Assembly: GCA_016722045.1 (NCBI GenBank)
Contig: JADKGY010000031.1
Coordinates: 1-64,000 of the forward strand
Direction: 5' to 3'
Length of the DNA stretch: 64,000 bases
Source of the DNA: Candidatus Opimibacter skivensis
Lineage (GTDB): Bacteria; Bacteroidota; Bacteroidia; Chitinophagales; Saprospiraceae
Part shown: positions 49,113 through 57,385 of the stretch, one piece after another
Layout: each line of letters opens with the position of its first letter
How positions within the stretch are numbered: position 1 is the stretch's first letter
Translations under genes and position numbers: made by a program
The notes under the pieces: generated by a model
What the model was told of the DNA's origin: nothing
The model's input: only the letters and a program-made list of their open reading frames with translations
Databases searched by the model: none

Positions 49113-50201
49113 TCAAACATTCTCCTCCCACGTCTTGGAAAAATCAACCTTATAGGATTCCTCACTCTCCATCATATTCTTAAAACTCTGGTAATAAAAC
49201 ATAAACCATTTCCGGTGCGTCGATTTGCGCAGCACAAAACTTGGTCTTGAATGCAGATCCATTTGAAAACCTGTCAGTGTAATAAATAGTACACCATCCT
49301 CTGAATCCGGATCAATAAACGTCATGATCGGATCAGGCAGATGATGGGTGACCTTAAATATGACTCCAGACGAAAGTGGTTTCAACTTATGAAATGCAAG
49401 CTGCAATTGTCCCTGAACGTATGCAATGTCTGAAGCTGCTCCAGCCTGTCGCTCAGGGGATACAAGCAAAGCTTTACTTTCGGGATGTATCATGATGCAT
49501 TCAAATTTTCCACCTTTCTGAATAAAAGAACGAAGCTTACTATAATTGTAATTGATAAAACCATAACTGCATACCGCCTGTTGGCATATCCGTTTTGCAT
49601 CTGAAAGACGGCGCACTAATTCCTGATCATCCCATTCATCAAATACGATGATATCCGTGCGCTCAAGGATTTTAAGCTTACCCGATACAAGTTCCCTGTC
49701 AGGCACTTTCAATCCATCATTCGAAACCGCATAGATTTCAATTGGTTTCTCTACATTTTTAAATGAATAACTTCCCAACGAAACAAATGAAAATTCAGTC
49801 TTCCCCGAGATACTATCGATTACATTTCGTGACAACAAAACTGAACCAGCGATTGCAATTGATTCAATCCGTGAGGCTACATTGAGTGGATTACCATAGA
49901 CCAGATTACTATCTCCTCTAATTTCACCGATATGTATACCGATACGTACCGGCACTATCGGTTCTTCGCGAAATATCTGCTGTAATGCAATAGCACATCG
50001 AACACAATCCGAAGCGCTTGTAAAATAACTCAGGCTTCCATCACCAATCACTTCCTGCACTACACCGTCAAATTCTTCGATAAGCTCCACGACGGCATTT
50101 TTATGCTTCATCTTTAGCTTTGAAGCCAATGCATCATTCTCTTCAGAGATCGAAGTGTAACCGGCAATATCGGTGTACATGACGGCGACGAGCTTTTGCA
50201 T
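49113..50201 (-). CDS. Class III adenylate/guanylate cyclase with a novel C-terminal domain
   Basis: Residues 1-165 form a cyclase homology domain: MYTDIAGYTSISEENDAL (first metal aspartate), GDGSLSYFTSASDCV (second), VRIGIHIGEI and YGNPLNVASRIESIA (transition-state Asn/Arg). Residues about 180-362 contain ERTDIIVFDEWDDQEL, SYGFINYNYSKLRSFIQKGG and FECIMIHPES, reminiscent of phospholipase-D-like or DUF5919 domains placed after regulators. Without HKD motifs I leave it unnamed. The product could be cAMP, feeding the receiver-CRP regulator 4 kb away. There are no TM helices. Confidence 0.85.
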   Translation of the reverse strand: MQKLVAVMYTDIAGYTSISEENDALASKLKMKHKNAVVELIEEFDGVVQEVIGDGSLSYFTSASDCVRCAIALQQIFREEPIVPVRIGIHIGEIRGDSNLVYGNPLNVASRIESIAIAGSVLLSRNVIDSISGKTEFSFVSLGSYSFKNVEKPIEIYAVSNDGLKVPDRELVSGKLKILERTDIIVFDEWDDQELVRRLSDAKRICQQAVCSYGFINYNYSKLRSFIQKGGKFECIMIHPESKALLVSPERQAGAASDIAYVQGQLQLAFHKLKPLSSGVIFKVTHHLPDPIMTFIDPDSEDGVLFITLTGFQMDLHSRPSFVLRKSTHRKWFMFYYQSFKNMMESEESYKVDFSKTWEENV

Positions 50202-50256
50202 TTTATTTTCCTGTTTAGGGATTACGAAGCTATGAAAAAGCCCGTTGTACCCCCTA

Positions 50257-50271
50257 CCCCCTGAAAGGGGG
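50257..50271. other. Short GC hairpin in intergenic gap
   Basis: CCCCC, loop TGAAA, GGGGG lies in the divergent 280-nt gap. No T-run follows it. Near-repeats of GGTCTATTGTC follow at 50370-50405. Confidence 0.5.
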
Positions 50272-50482
50272 ACAGGACATAAAAATTCATAGGATATATT
50301 AAATATGAATCGGGATTTAGAATATAATAGAGCTTTATTAAATCAGTTAACCAAGATTACGAGTGCGCATTGTCTATGGTCCATGGTCTATTGTCTTTGG
50401 TCATAACTCGTTATTCTTTGAATCAACTCAGGTATTTTCCTCGTACTAAATCCCCGTCCTTTGCATCATAAACATTTAAATC

Positions 50483-51106
50483 ATGAGAATTCTATCTTTT
50501 TCTTTGAAAATCGTTCTTTTTGCCCTGATCCCTTTTTTGGCTATGACAAGCTGCAAAGACCAGGCAGTGGTACCCGATACGGCTAAAATCTCCGGAACCG
50601 TCACCATCACCAATACAGACTTATGGTCAACCTGGAAGGATAGTGGTGTAGTAGAACTTGTTATTTTCCCTGCATTCACGCTCAACCCTCCGGCAGGTTG
50701 GGGAGATGTCCCTGATAATTTCTTCGGCCCCGGCGTACCTGGTGGTCGATTTGCATTAGGTGCACCTTCAAATGCTCAAAATCCGATCATTGTAAATTAC
50801 CAACCTGGTATTTCAGGCTTTACTTACGAACTAAATGTTGATCCGGGAACATACTCTGCACTTGCACTTGGCTTCAGGCATAACCGAATTACTGATCCGA
50901 GTCTCAAAACTGCAACTCTTGGGGTATACTGGGATCACCCAACTGAGGTGAGCCATGGCATCATCATCAAAGCCGATGTAGGTGGTGGACAGATCGTTAC
51001 GTTCTTCAATGATCCGGCTCCGACAACGTTTACTGTTGCCAAAGGTGACAAGGTGACATTTGACTTTAAAGCAGATTTTTCCTTCGTATCACAGTGGTAT
51101 CATTGA
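50483..51106 (+). CDS. Lipoprotein of unknown function, paired with a TonB receptor
   Basis: This 207-residue protein has a lipobox (LAMTSCKDQ, Cys24) and a beta-rich mature domain (KISGTVTITNTDLW, FTYELNVDPGTYSALALGF, KGDKVTFDFKADFSF) consistent with a carboxypeptidase-regulatory-like or transthyretin-like fold. The TonB receptor gene starts within its last codons, so the two are translationally coupled and may act together in uptake of an unknown ligand. There is no SusD similarity. Confidence 0.8.
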   Translation: MRILSFSLKIVLFALIPFLAMTSCKDQAVVPDTAKISGTVTITNTDLWSTWKDSGVVELVIFPAFTLNPPAGWGDVPDNFFGPGVPGGRFALGAPSNAQNPIIVNYQPGISGFTYELNVDPGTYSALALGFRHNRITDPSLKTATLGVYWDHPTEVSHGIIIKADVGGGQIVTFFNDPAPTTFTVAKGDKVTFDFKADFSFVSQWYH

Positions 51107-53334
51107 TCAGCAAATACATTTTATTCATTTGCTCTCTCCTCTTTTTTCAAAACCTGGATGCGCAATGGTCGTTAAGCGGCCGTGTGATTGATGGCGCATC
51201 TGGAGAAGGCCTCGGGTATGTCAATATTCGTATTGATAGTACAACTCTGGGTACGACAAGTGATCAAAAAGGCAACTTTCACCTCGAAAGTTTATCAAAG
51301 AGTGAATATAGTCTGACATTTTCCATGATTGGATTTAAAACCGGTCATTTGGCAAATGTCTCTTCAGGCAGCATTCCCATCAGGGTGGAAATGCTGCCTG
51401 AAATTTATCAGGCCGGTGATGTCGTTATATCCGCTTCAAGAAAAAGTCAAAGTCTTTCGTTAGCACCTGCCAGTGTCGGAATCATCACCCAGTCGCAATT
51501 AAAAGAGTCTGATGTCAAATCATTTGACAACGCATTTCAAAATATCAATGGAATCCAGGTCACTCATTCAAGTGGCTCAAACGTACAGGCACTTTCGATC
51601 CGTGGCGCATCGGAAGTAGCAGGAGGTGGTATTGGCAATAGAGTCCTGTTACTCCTGGACGGCAGGCCCGCCATCACACCTGAATCAGGTGGCGCATTGT
51701 GGAATCTGGTACCACTAGGTGCTATCGAACGCATTGAAGTCATCAAAGGTGCCTATTCGTCACTCTTCGGATCAAGTGCCATGGGAGGTGTAGTCAATGT
51801 CATCACAAAGAAACCAGATACTTTAGCCCATACAGATATCGGAATAAACTATGGTTTCTATAGTCGGGCTCCGGTATATACAGGGTATAATCAGTACAAT
51901 GATTTTCATGGGATAGATATTACCCATAGTTCGGGAATGCATAAATTCTCCTACCTGTTTAACCTTGCCACAAAAGCGAATGACGGTCACCGCGAGAAAT
52001 CTTCTTTTGAGACGTACAATGCGTATGGCAAATTACTGTATGAATTTTCTCCCAACCGAAACATGCAATTGTCAGCGATGTACAGTGATATCTTTAATGA
52101 TACACCCGCTACATGGCTTGACAGAACACATGCCTATACTGTGGCCGCCCATCGAAAAGATGATACACAACATCGTCGTGAATGGAATGCAGATCTTCAA
52201 TATGTCGCATTTGCACAGGCCCATGTGAAGTATTCATCACGATTCTATTATTATTCCAATCTCTCTGATTTTGTATTTAATGGTGATCCTGCCAATGATA
52301 GCACCAATGTGAACATTGGACTGCAATTTATTGATAAAGAAAAAGTGTATGTAAGTCGCCTGGGACATGCCACCCAAATCGATCTCAGCCTTGGTTCACA
52401 TCATTATTTTATAAGTGGCATTGAATTGCAAAGTGATTTTGTAGATGGACGACCGGATACCGTACTCTATGGTCGGCACAAAGCATGGAATGCAGGTGTT
52501 TTCATACAGGATCAGATCATGATGGGCGACAAATTCATCCTGACCGCCGGTATACGATATGATCAATACAAAATAACAAATGTATTTTCTGAAGGCAATG
52601 TCAATCCAAAAGTGGCAGCGGTTTACGAATTGACAAAAAATATTTCTTTCAGAGGTTTAGTCGCGAGGGCTTTTCGAAATCCGTCCATCGCTGAACGATA
52701 TATAAAATTCGAACAGGGCGGTGGACTTAAATTCAGGCCCAATCCGTTGCTACGCGCTGAAAAACTAACATTGAGTGCTGAAGTAGGAACCAAAATAAAT
52801 GTTGAAGACAAATTCAAACTTGATATTGCTGTTTTTTACAACCAATACAAAGATTTGATTTCGTATCAACAGCGATCTGTGCCTGGTGAGCCTCTGGTAT
52901 TTGAAGTGGTCAATCTGAACAAGGCGTTGATGCAGGGTTTTGAAATCAGTGCCGATTATGCACCATTTCCTGAATTACATGTGCTGACCGGGTATACATA
53001 TCTGGATGCAAAAGATAAATCAGACAACAGGTATAATGATGTATTGCCATACAAATCAAAACATACAGCATACTTAACACTATTGACAGAGTATAAAAAT
53101 TTCCGTCTTTCTTTTGGTGCCAGATCAAGAAGTAAGATTGAAGAAGTATTTATTTATCCCGGCAGCGAACCTTCGGGCTACATTATTTTAAGCAGCAAAG
53201 CATCATATAAATTCTCCCCTCATTATTCTGCATACATCAGCATTGGAAACCTTGGCAATATTCAGTATGAAGAGATAGAGCGATATCGGATGGAAGGAAG
53301 GAGTTTTACTGTAGGCGTAAATTTATCTCTATAA
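51094..53334 (+). CDS. TonB-dependent outer-membrane receptor
   Basis: About 745 residues. The start codon is non-ATG (GTG 51094 or TTG 51103), overlapping the lipoprotein stop. Domains in order: signal peptide (ending NLDAQ), carboxypeptidase-regulatory-like domain (about 25-105, SGRVIDGASGEGLGYVNI), plug (about 118-230, QNINGIQVTHSS, LSIRGASEVAGGGIGNRVLL, IERIEVIKGAYSSLFGSSAM, GGVVNVITKK) and a 22-strand-type barrel to the end. The frame is intact. It is related to siderophore/cobalamin/metal receptors rather than to SusC. The ligand is unknown. Confidence 0.93.
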   Translation: MVSLISKYILFICSLLFFQNLDAQWSLSGRVIDGASGEGLGYVNIRIDSTTLGTTSDQKGNFHLESLSKSEYSLTFSMIGFKTGHLANVSSGSIPIRVEMLPEIYQAGDVVISASRKSQSLSLAPASVGIITQSQLKESDVKSFDNAFQNINGIQVTHSSGSNVQALSIRGASEVAGGGIGNRVLLLLDGRPAITPESGGALWNLVPLGAIERIEVIKGAYSSLFGSSAMGGVVNVITKKPDTLAHTDIGINYGFYSRAPVYTGYNQYNDFHGIDITHSSGMHKFSYLFNLATKANDGHREKSSFETYNAYGKLLYEFSPNRNMQLSAMYSDIFNDTPATWLDRTHAYTVAAHRKDDTQHRREWNADLQYVAFAQAHVKYSSRFYYYSNLSDFVFNGDPANDSTNVNIGLQFIDKEKVYVSRLGHATQIDLSLGSHHYFISGIELQSDFVDGRPDTVLYGRHKAWNAGVFIQDQIMMGDKFILTAGIRYDQYKITNVFSEGNVNPKVAAVYELTKNISFRGLVARAFRNPSIAERYIKFEQGGGLKFRPNPLLRAEKLTLSAEVGTKINVEDKFKLDIAVFYNQYKDLISYQQRSVPGEPLVFEVVNLNKALMQGFEISADYAPFPELHVLTGYTYLDAKDKSDNRYNDVLPYKSKHTAYLTLLTEYKNFRLSFGARSRSKIEEVFIYPGSEPSGYIILSSKASYKFSPHYSAYISIGNLGNIQYEEIERYRMEGRSFTVGVNLSL

Positions 53335-53380
53335 ATCAACTCAGTTTTTACATTGAGATCCCCGGGCACAACAGATAAGA

Positions 53381-53640
53381 TGTCGCACCTCCGGTGCTTC
53401 AGATTTTTAAGTCACCTTTTGTTACAGATATATCGCTCCTACGGAGCTTAAGATGGTTAAATCCGCTTTTTTTTACAGATATATTGCTACGGTAGAGTTC
53501 AAGTTGCTTTAAGCTTCGTAAGAGCGATATTTCGACTCGAAGAAATGTGAAAATATTCCTTAAGCTCTATCGAAACGATATTTTGCCTTCACGAAAAGTG
53601 TAAGTTTTCCTTAAGCTCCGTAGGAGCGAAATATCTGTAA
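53381..53640. repeat. REP-like palindrome cluster bounded by a 31-nt inverted repeat
   Basis: The 478-nt gap before nuoA contains GCACCTCCGGTGC and several variants of GCTCC-TAC-GGAGC. The segments 53422-53452 and 53610-53640 are reverse complements at 30 of 31 positions (first starts TTACAGATATATCGCTCC). Between them are decayed versions (AAGCTTCGTAAGAGCG, AAGCTCTATCGAAACG). It resembles a REP doublet or small non-autonomous element. No transposase is present. Confidence 0.75.
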
Positions 53641-53812
53641 AAAGCGAATCCGCCCCCACCCTTTTCCTCGCTACACTGAACGTAGTGAAGTGAGCGCTTC
53701 TTCCAAATTCCGAAATCATGATGCCAGACGTTCAATAAGATTCTGCGCAATCTGCTTAATCTCTGGTGATTTATAGCTAATTTTGCAGTCCTTTGAATTC
53801 AATGATATACCC

Positions 53813-54175
53813 ATGTCAAAATCAGTCGATTATATTGCCATTTTGATTCAGTTCTGTGTAGCAGCAGGATTTGTGGTGACGACAATGCTGGTAACTCACC
53901 TGGTAGGGCCCAAGAGAAAGACAGCTGACAAGCTGGTCAATTTTGAAAGCGGGATTGAGAGCATTGGCAATGCACGTCTGCCTTTTTCAATCAAATACTT
54001 CCTGACAGCTATCCTTTTCGTCATGTTTGATGTCGAAGTCATTTTTATGTATCCCTGGGCCGTCAATTTCAAGGCATTGGGCACAACCGGCTTCCTAGAA
54101 ATGCTGGTTTTTATTGGAACACTCCTGCTGGGTTTTGTTTATATTATCAAAAAGAAGGCCTTGACCTGGGATTAG
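53813..54175 (+). CDS. nuoA: NADH-quinone oxidoreductase subunit A
   Basis: The start is at MSKSVDYIAILIQF (53813); the product is 120 residues with three TM helices. The conserved loop YESG-equivalent NFESGIESIGNARLPFSIKY and the segment FDVEVIFMYPWAV are hallmark NuoA motifs near the quinone cavity. It opens the nuo operon of the proton-pumping respiratory complex I. Confidence 0.96.
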   Translation: MSKSVDYIAILIQFCVAAGFVVTTMLVTHLVGPKRKTADKLVNFESGIESIGNARLPFSIKYFLTAILFVMFDVEVIFMYPWAVNFKALGTTGFLEMLVFIGTLLLGFVYIIKKKALTWD

Positions 54176-54197
54176 CAGGACTATAATTTCAAAAGAC

Positions 54198-54743
54198 ATG
54201 AATAGCGACATAACCATTGCAGAAGCACCCCCCGGAATTGAAGGGCAGGGCTATTTTGCCACTTTGCTTGAAAAAACCATCGGATTAGCTCGTGCCAATT
54301 CAATCTGGCCACTTCCTTTCGCCACTTCTTGCTGTGGAATTGAATTCATGGCGACAATGGCTTCAAATTATGACCTGGCACGTTTCGGATCAGAACGGAT
54401 GAGCTTTTCGCCAAGACAAGCAGACCTCCTGATTGTAGCCGGCACAATTGCAAAAAAGATGGGCCCAATACTGAAACAGGTTTACCTCCAGATGGCCGAG
54501 CCCCGATGGGTACTTTCCGTCGGCGCCTGTGCCAGCAGTGGTGGCATTTTCGATACGTATTCAGTATTACAGGGCATAGATCATGTCATTCCGGTAGATG
54601 TCTATGTTCCCGGATGTCCTCCTCGTCCTGAACAGATCATCGATGGCATCATGAAAATCCAGGAATTGGTCAAACATGAATCATTGCGCAGAAGGAATTC
54701 ACCGGAATATAAAGCACTCCTTTCATCATACGGGATACAATAA
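54198..54743 (+). CDS. nuoB: NADH-quinone oxidoreductase subunit B
   Basis: This 181-residue subunit binds the terminal 4Fe-4S cluster N2. Cysteines are in TSCCGIEFMA, VGACASSGGIF and VPGCPPRPEQI, all intact. It transfers electrons to quinone at the NuoB/NuoD interface. It starts 22 nt after nuoA. Confidence 0.97.
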   Translation: MNSDITIAEAPPGIEGQGYFATLLEKTIGLARANSIWPLPFATSCCGIEFMATMASNYDLARFGSERMSFSPRQADLLIVAGTIAKKMGPILKQVYLQMAEPRWVLSVGACASSGGIFDTYSVLQGIDHVIPVDVYVPGCPPRPEQIIDGIMKIQELVKHESLRRRNSPEYKALLSSYGIQ

Positions 54744-54746
54744 GAC

Positions 54747-55253
54747 ATGGAGTTAGTCACCAACGAATACCTACTGGAAAGATTGAAGTCACAATTCGGC
54801 GATGCCATCATCTCCGCAGAGCTACCTTACAATCTGCTCACTCTGGTCATTGATCCATCAGGGATACTGGATATGTTGAAGTGGCTAAATACAGATGAAA
54901 TATTGAAATTCCGTTTTCTCACGGATATATGTGGAAGTCATTTTCCTGATTTTAAAGACAAAGAATTGTGCGTGATCTATCATGTGCAAAGCATGGAGAA
55001 TAATGTTCGTCTTCGGCTCAAAGCATTTCTACCCATCAATAAACCTGAAATTTCTTCAGTTGAATCATTATATAGTTCAGCGAATTGGATGGAACGGGAG
55101 ACATATGATTTTTATGGTGTCATCTTCACGGGTCATCCCAATCTGAAACGCATTTTAAATGTAGACGAGATGGATTATTTCCCATTGAGAAAAGAATATC
55201 CACTCGAGGATGGAACGCGAAGTGATAAAGAAGATCAATATTTTGGACGATAA
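54747..55253 (+). CDS. nuoC: NADH-quinone oxidoreductase subunit C
   Basis: This 168-residue protein ends with the NuoC signature WMERETYDFYGVIFTGHPNL, KRILNVDEMDYFPLRKEYPL. It is a structural subunit of the peripheral arm. It begins 3 nt after nuoB and is separate from nuoD (no C-D fusion). Confidence 0.95.
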   Translation: MELVTNEYLLERLKSQFGDAIISAELPYNLLTLVIDPSGILDMLKWLNTDEILKFRFLTDICGSHFPDFKDKELCVIYHVQSMENNVRLRLKAFLPINKPEISSVESLYSSANWMERETYDFYGVIFTGHPNLKRILNVDEMDYFPLRKEYPLEDGTRSDKEDQYFGR

Positions 55254-55257
55254 CGCT

Positions 55258-56493
55258 ATGAGCGAACTAAGCATTCAGGAAAAAGAATTGAAAAATGCTC
55301 CTGTTCTAAGGAATGGAGATGATTATCATTCAGATTATATGACGCTCAACCTGGGCCCGTCGCACCCTGCTACACATGGTGTATTTCAGAATGTATTGAC
55401 GCTGGATGGAGAGATCATCGTAGATTCTGATCAGACCATCGGTTATATCCATCGTGCATTTGAAAAAATAGCCGAGCGACGTCCTTATTACCAGATAACG
55501 CCTTTAACTGACCGATTGAATTATTGTTCTTCCCCTATCAACAATATGGGATGGCACATGACGGTCGAAAAACTTATCGGTGTCGATATTCCAAAGCGCG
55601 CTCAATACATGAGAGTGATCATTATGGAATTGGCCAGGATAGCTGACCACCTTGTTTGTAATTCTGTGATCGGTGTTGATACAGGGGCTCTTACAGGTTT
55701 TACCTATGTGTTTCAATGGCGCGAAAAGATCTATGACATCTTCGAACAGATCTGCGGTGCGCGTCTTACGACAAATATTGGGCGGATTGGTGGATTAGAG
55801 CGTGATTTCAATCCTGAAGTGTATCGTCTTCTGAAGGCTTTCCTTGCTGAATTTCCCGCAAAGTTTACTGAATTCAGAAATCTTCTTGAGCGAAATAGAA
55901 TATTCTATGACAGGACAGTTGGTGCAGGACCAATCAGTGGAGAGCGTGCATTGAATTATGGTTTTACCGGTCCTAATCTCCGCGCCACAGGAGTTGATTA
56001 TGATGTGAGAGTGGCGAATCCCTACAGCTCTTACCAGGATTTTGATTTTTCAATTCCAGTCGGAGAGAAAGGAGACACATATGATCGCTTCATGGTGCGC
56101 CAGGAAGAGATTGTTGAAAGCCTGAAAATTATTCAGCAGGCCATGGACAATATGCCGGAAGGAAAATATTTCGCAGATGTCCCTGAATTTTTTCTTCCTC
56201 CGAAAGAAGATGTGTATACCAAAATGGAGGCCTTAATCTGGCATTTCAAAATCATCATGGGCGAAACCGAAATTCCAAAAGGTGAGGTATACCATTCAGT
56301 TGAAGGCGGAAATGGCGAACTTGGTTTTTATTTATTGAGTGATGGAGGACGTGCTCCTTATAAATTGCATTTCAGAAGGCCTTGTTTTATTTTCTACCAG
56401 GCCTATCCCGAAATGATCAGAGGAGGCATGCTTTCAGATGCAGTGGTAACACTGAGTAGTTTGAATGTGATCGCAGGAGAATTGGATGCGTGA
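55258..56493 (+). CDS. nuoD: NADH-quinone oxidoreductase subunit D
   Basis: With the start at MSELSIQEKELKN (55258), 4 nt after nuoC, the product is 411 residues. NLGPSHPATHGVFQNVL, YIHRAFEKIAE and the C-terminal LSSLNVIAGELD match the 49-kDa subunit that lines the quinone site. The His/Tyr quinone ligands lie in the HPATHG region and in DRLNYCSSP. Confidence 0.96.
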   Translation: MSELSIQEKELKNAPVLRNGDDYHSDYMTLNLGPSHPATHGVFQNVLTLDGEIIVDSDQTIGYIHRAFEKIAERRPYYQITPLTDRLNYCSSPINNMGWHMTVEKLIGVDIPKRAQYMRVIIMELARIADHLVCNSVIGVDTGALTGFTYVFQWREKIYDIFEQICGARLTTNIGRIGGLERDFNPEVYRLLKAFLAEFPAKFTEFRNLLERNRIFYDRTVGAGPISGERALNYGFTGPNLRATGVDYDVRVANPYSSYQDFDFSIPVGEKGDTYDRFMVRQEEIVESLKIIQQAMDNMPEGKYFADVPEFFLPPKEDVYTKMEALIWHFKIIMGETEIPKGEVYHSVEGGNGELGFYLLSDGGRAPYKLHFRRPCFIFYQAYPEMIRGGMLSDAVVTLSSLNVIAGELDA

Positions 56494-56596
56494 TAAACGA
56501 ATAACGAATAACGAATAACGAATAACGAGTAACGAGTAACGAGTAACGAATAACGAATAACGAGTGAATAGTGATTAGTGATTAGTGATTAGTGAC
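56494..56596 (+). repeat. Stop-rich heptamer tandem repeat, copy 2, inside the nuo operon
   Basis: Starting at the nuoD stop, TAACGAA units turn into TAACGAG, back into TAACGAA, then GTGATTA units. The order is the same as at 25094-25185. TAA, TAG and TGA occur in all three frames. It separates nuoD from nuoE within an otherwise tight operon. Confidence 0.85.
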
Positions 56597-56714
56597 AATG
56601 GTCGTAGAGACGACGATTTTGTTGCTGAGCTGTAGCACAAGGAAGAAGCAAAGCAAGTCGAAGTATCGCGTCTCCTTTATACGCGCAATTGAAAATCAAA
56701 AATCGAAAATAAAA

Positions 56715-57245
56715 ATGTTATTCAGCGACAAAACAGAAGCCTTAATGCGACAGATTATGCGACGCTATCCGGAAGGACGCCACAAATCTGCATTGCTTCC
56801 ATTACTTCACATCGCACAAGCTGAGTCTGATGGTTGGTTGAGTGTGCCTGTCATGGACAGAGTCGCTGAAATTTTAAGCATACAACCCATTGAAGTGTAT
56901 GAGGTAGCTACCTTTTATAGCATGTTCCAATTGAAACCTGTTGGCAAATGTCTTATTGAAGTGTGCAGGACCAGCTCTTGCTGGCTGAGAGGTGCAAATG
57001 ATATCGTCGCCCACATCGAACAAAAACTGGGTATCAAAAACGGAGAAACAACCCCCGATGGAAAATTCACCTTGCGAACAGTAGAATGTCTCGGTTCATG
57101 TGGTACTGCCCCGATGCTTCAGATCGGAGAGAAATACTATGAGGATCTTACATTCGAAAAAGTGGATCAGATCCTCGAAGAAAATAAAAACAGAGATAAT
57201 CACTCTACGTATTTATCAAAAACAACTTTTCAAAATCATGAATAA
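56715..57245 (+). CDS. nuoE: NADH-quinone oxidoreductase subunit E
   Basis: Starting at MLFSDKTEALMRQIMRRYPE (56715) gives 176 residues; the frame is open further upstream through the repeat but has no family sequence there. The thioredoxin-like 2Fe-2S cysteines are in CRTSSCWLRG and CLGSCGTAPM. It pairs with NuoF in the NADH-oxidising module. Confidence 0.95.
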   Translation: MLFSDKTEALMRQIMRRYPEGRHKSALLPLLHIAQAESDGWLSVPVMDRVAEILSIQPIEVYEVATFYSMFQLKPVGKCLIEVCRTSSCWLRGANDIVAHIEQKLGIKNGETTPDGKFTLRTVECLGSCGTAPMLQIGEKYYEDLTFEKVDQILEENKNRDNHSTYLSKTTFQNHE

Positions 57246-57269
57246 AACCCGGGGGCAATAAGCAATTTG

Positions 57270-57325
57270 CAAATAGATGTTTTAAGATTTCTTTGCGCCT
57301 TTGCGTCTTTGCGAGCAATTAAAAA
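57270..57325 (+). repeat. Short period-9 repeat between nuoE and nuoF
   Basis: TTTGCGCCT, TTTGCGTCT, TTTGCGAGC form a three-unit 9-nt tandem repeat in the 140-nt gap. Nothing else is recognised there. Confidence 0.55.
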
Positions 57326-57385
57326 GTAATAAACAGAATGAATTCAATTTTCAAATATCCTCTGGATTTGCGGCAATAAAATAGA

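Noticed and set aside
56592..56714. N-terminal extension of NuoE starting in the heptamer repeat
   Set aside because: The extra 41 residues have no family similarity, and the ATG at 56715 gives the normal NuoE start.
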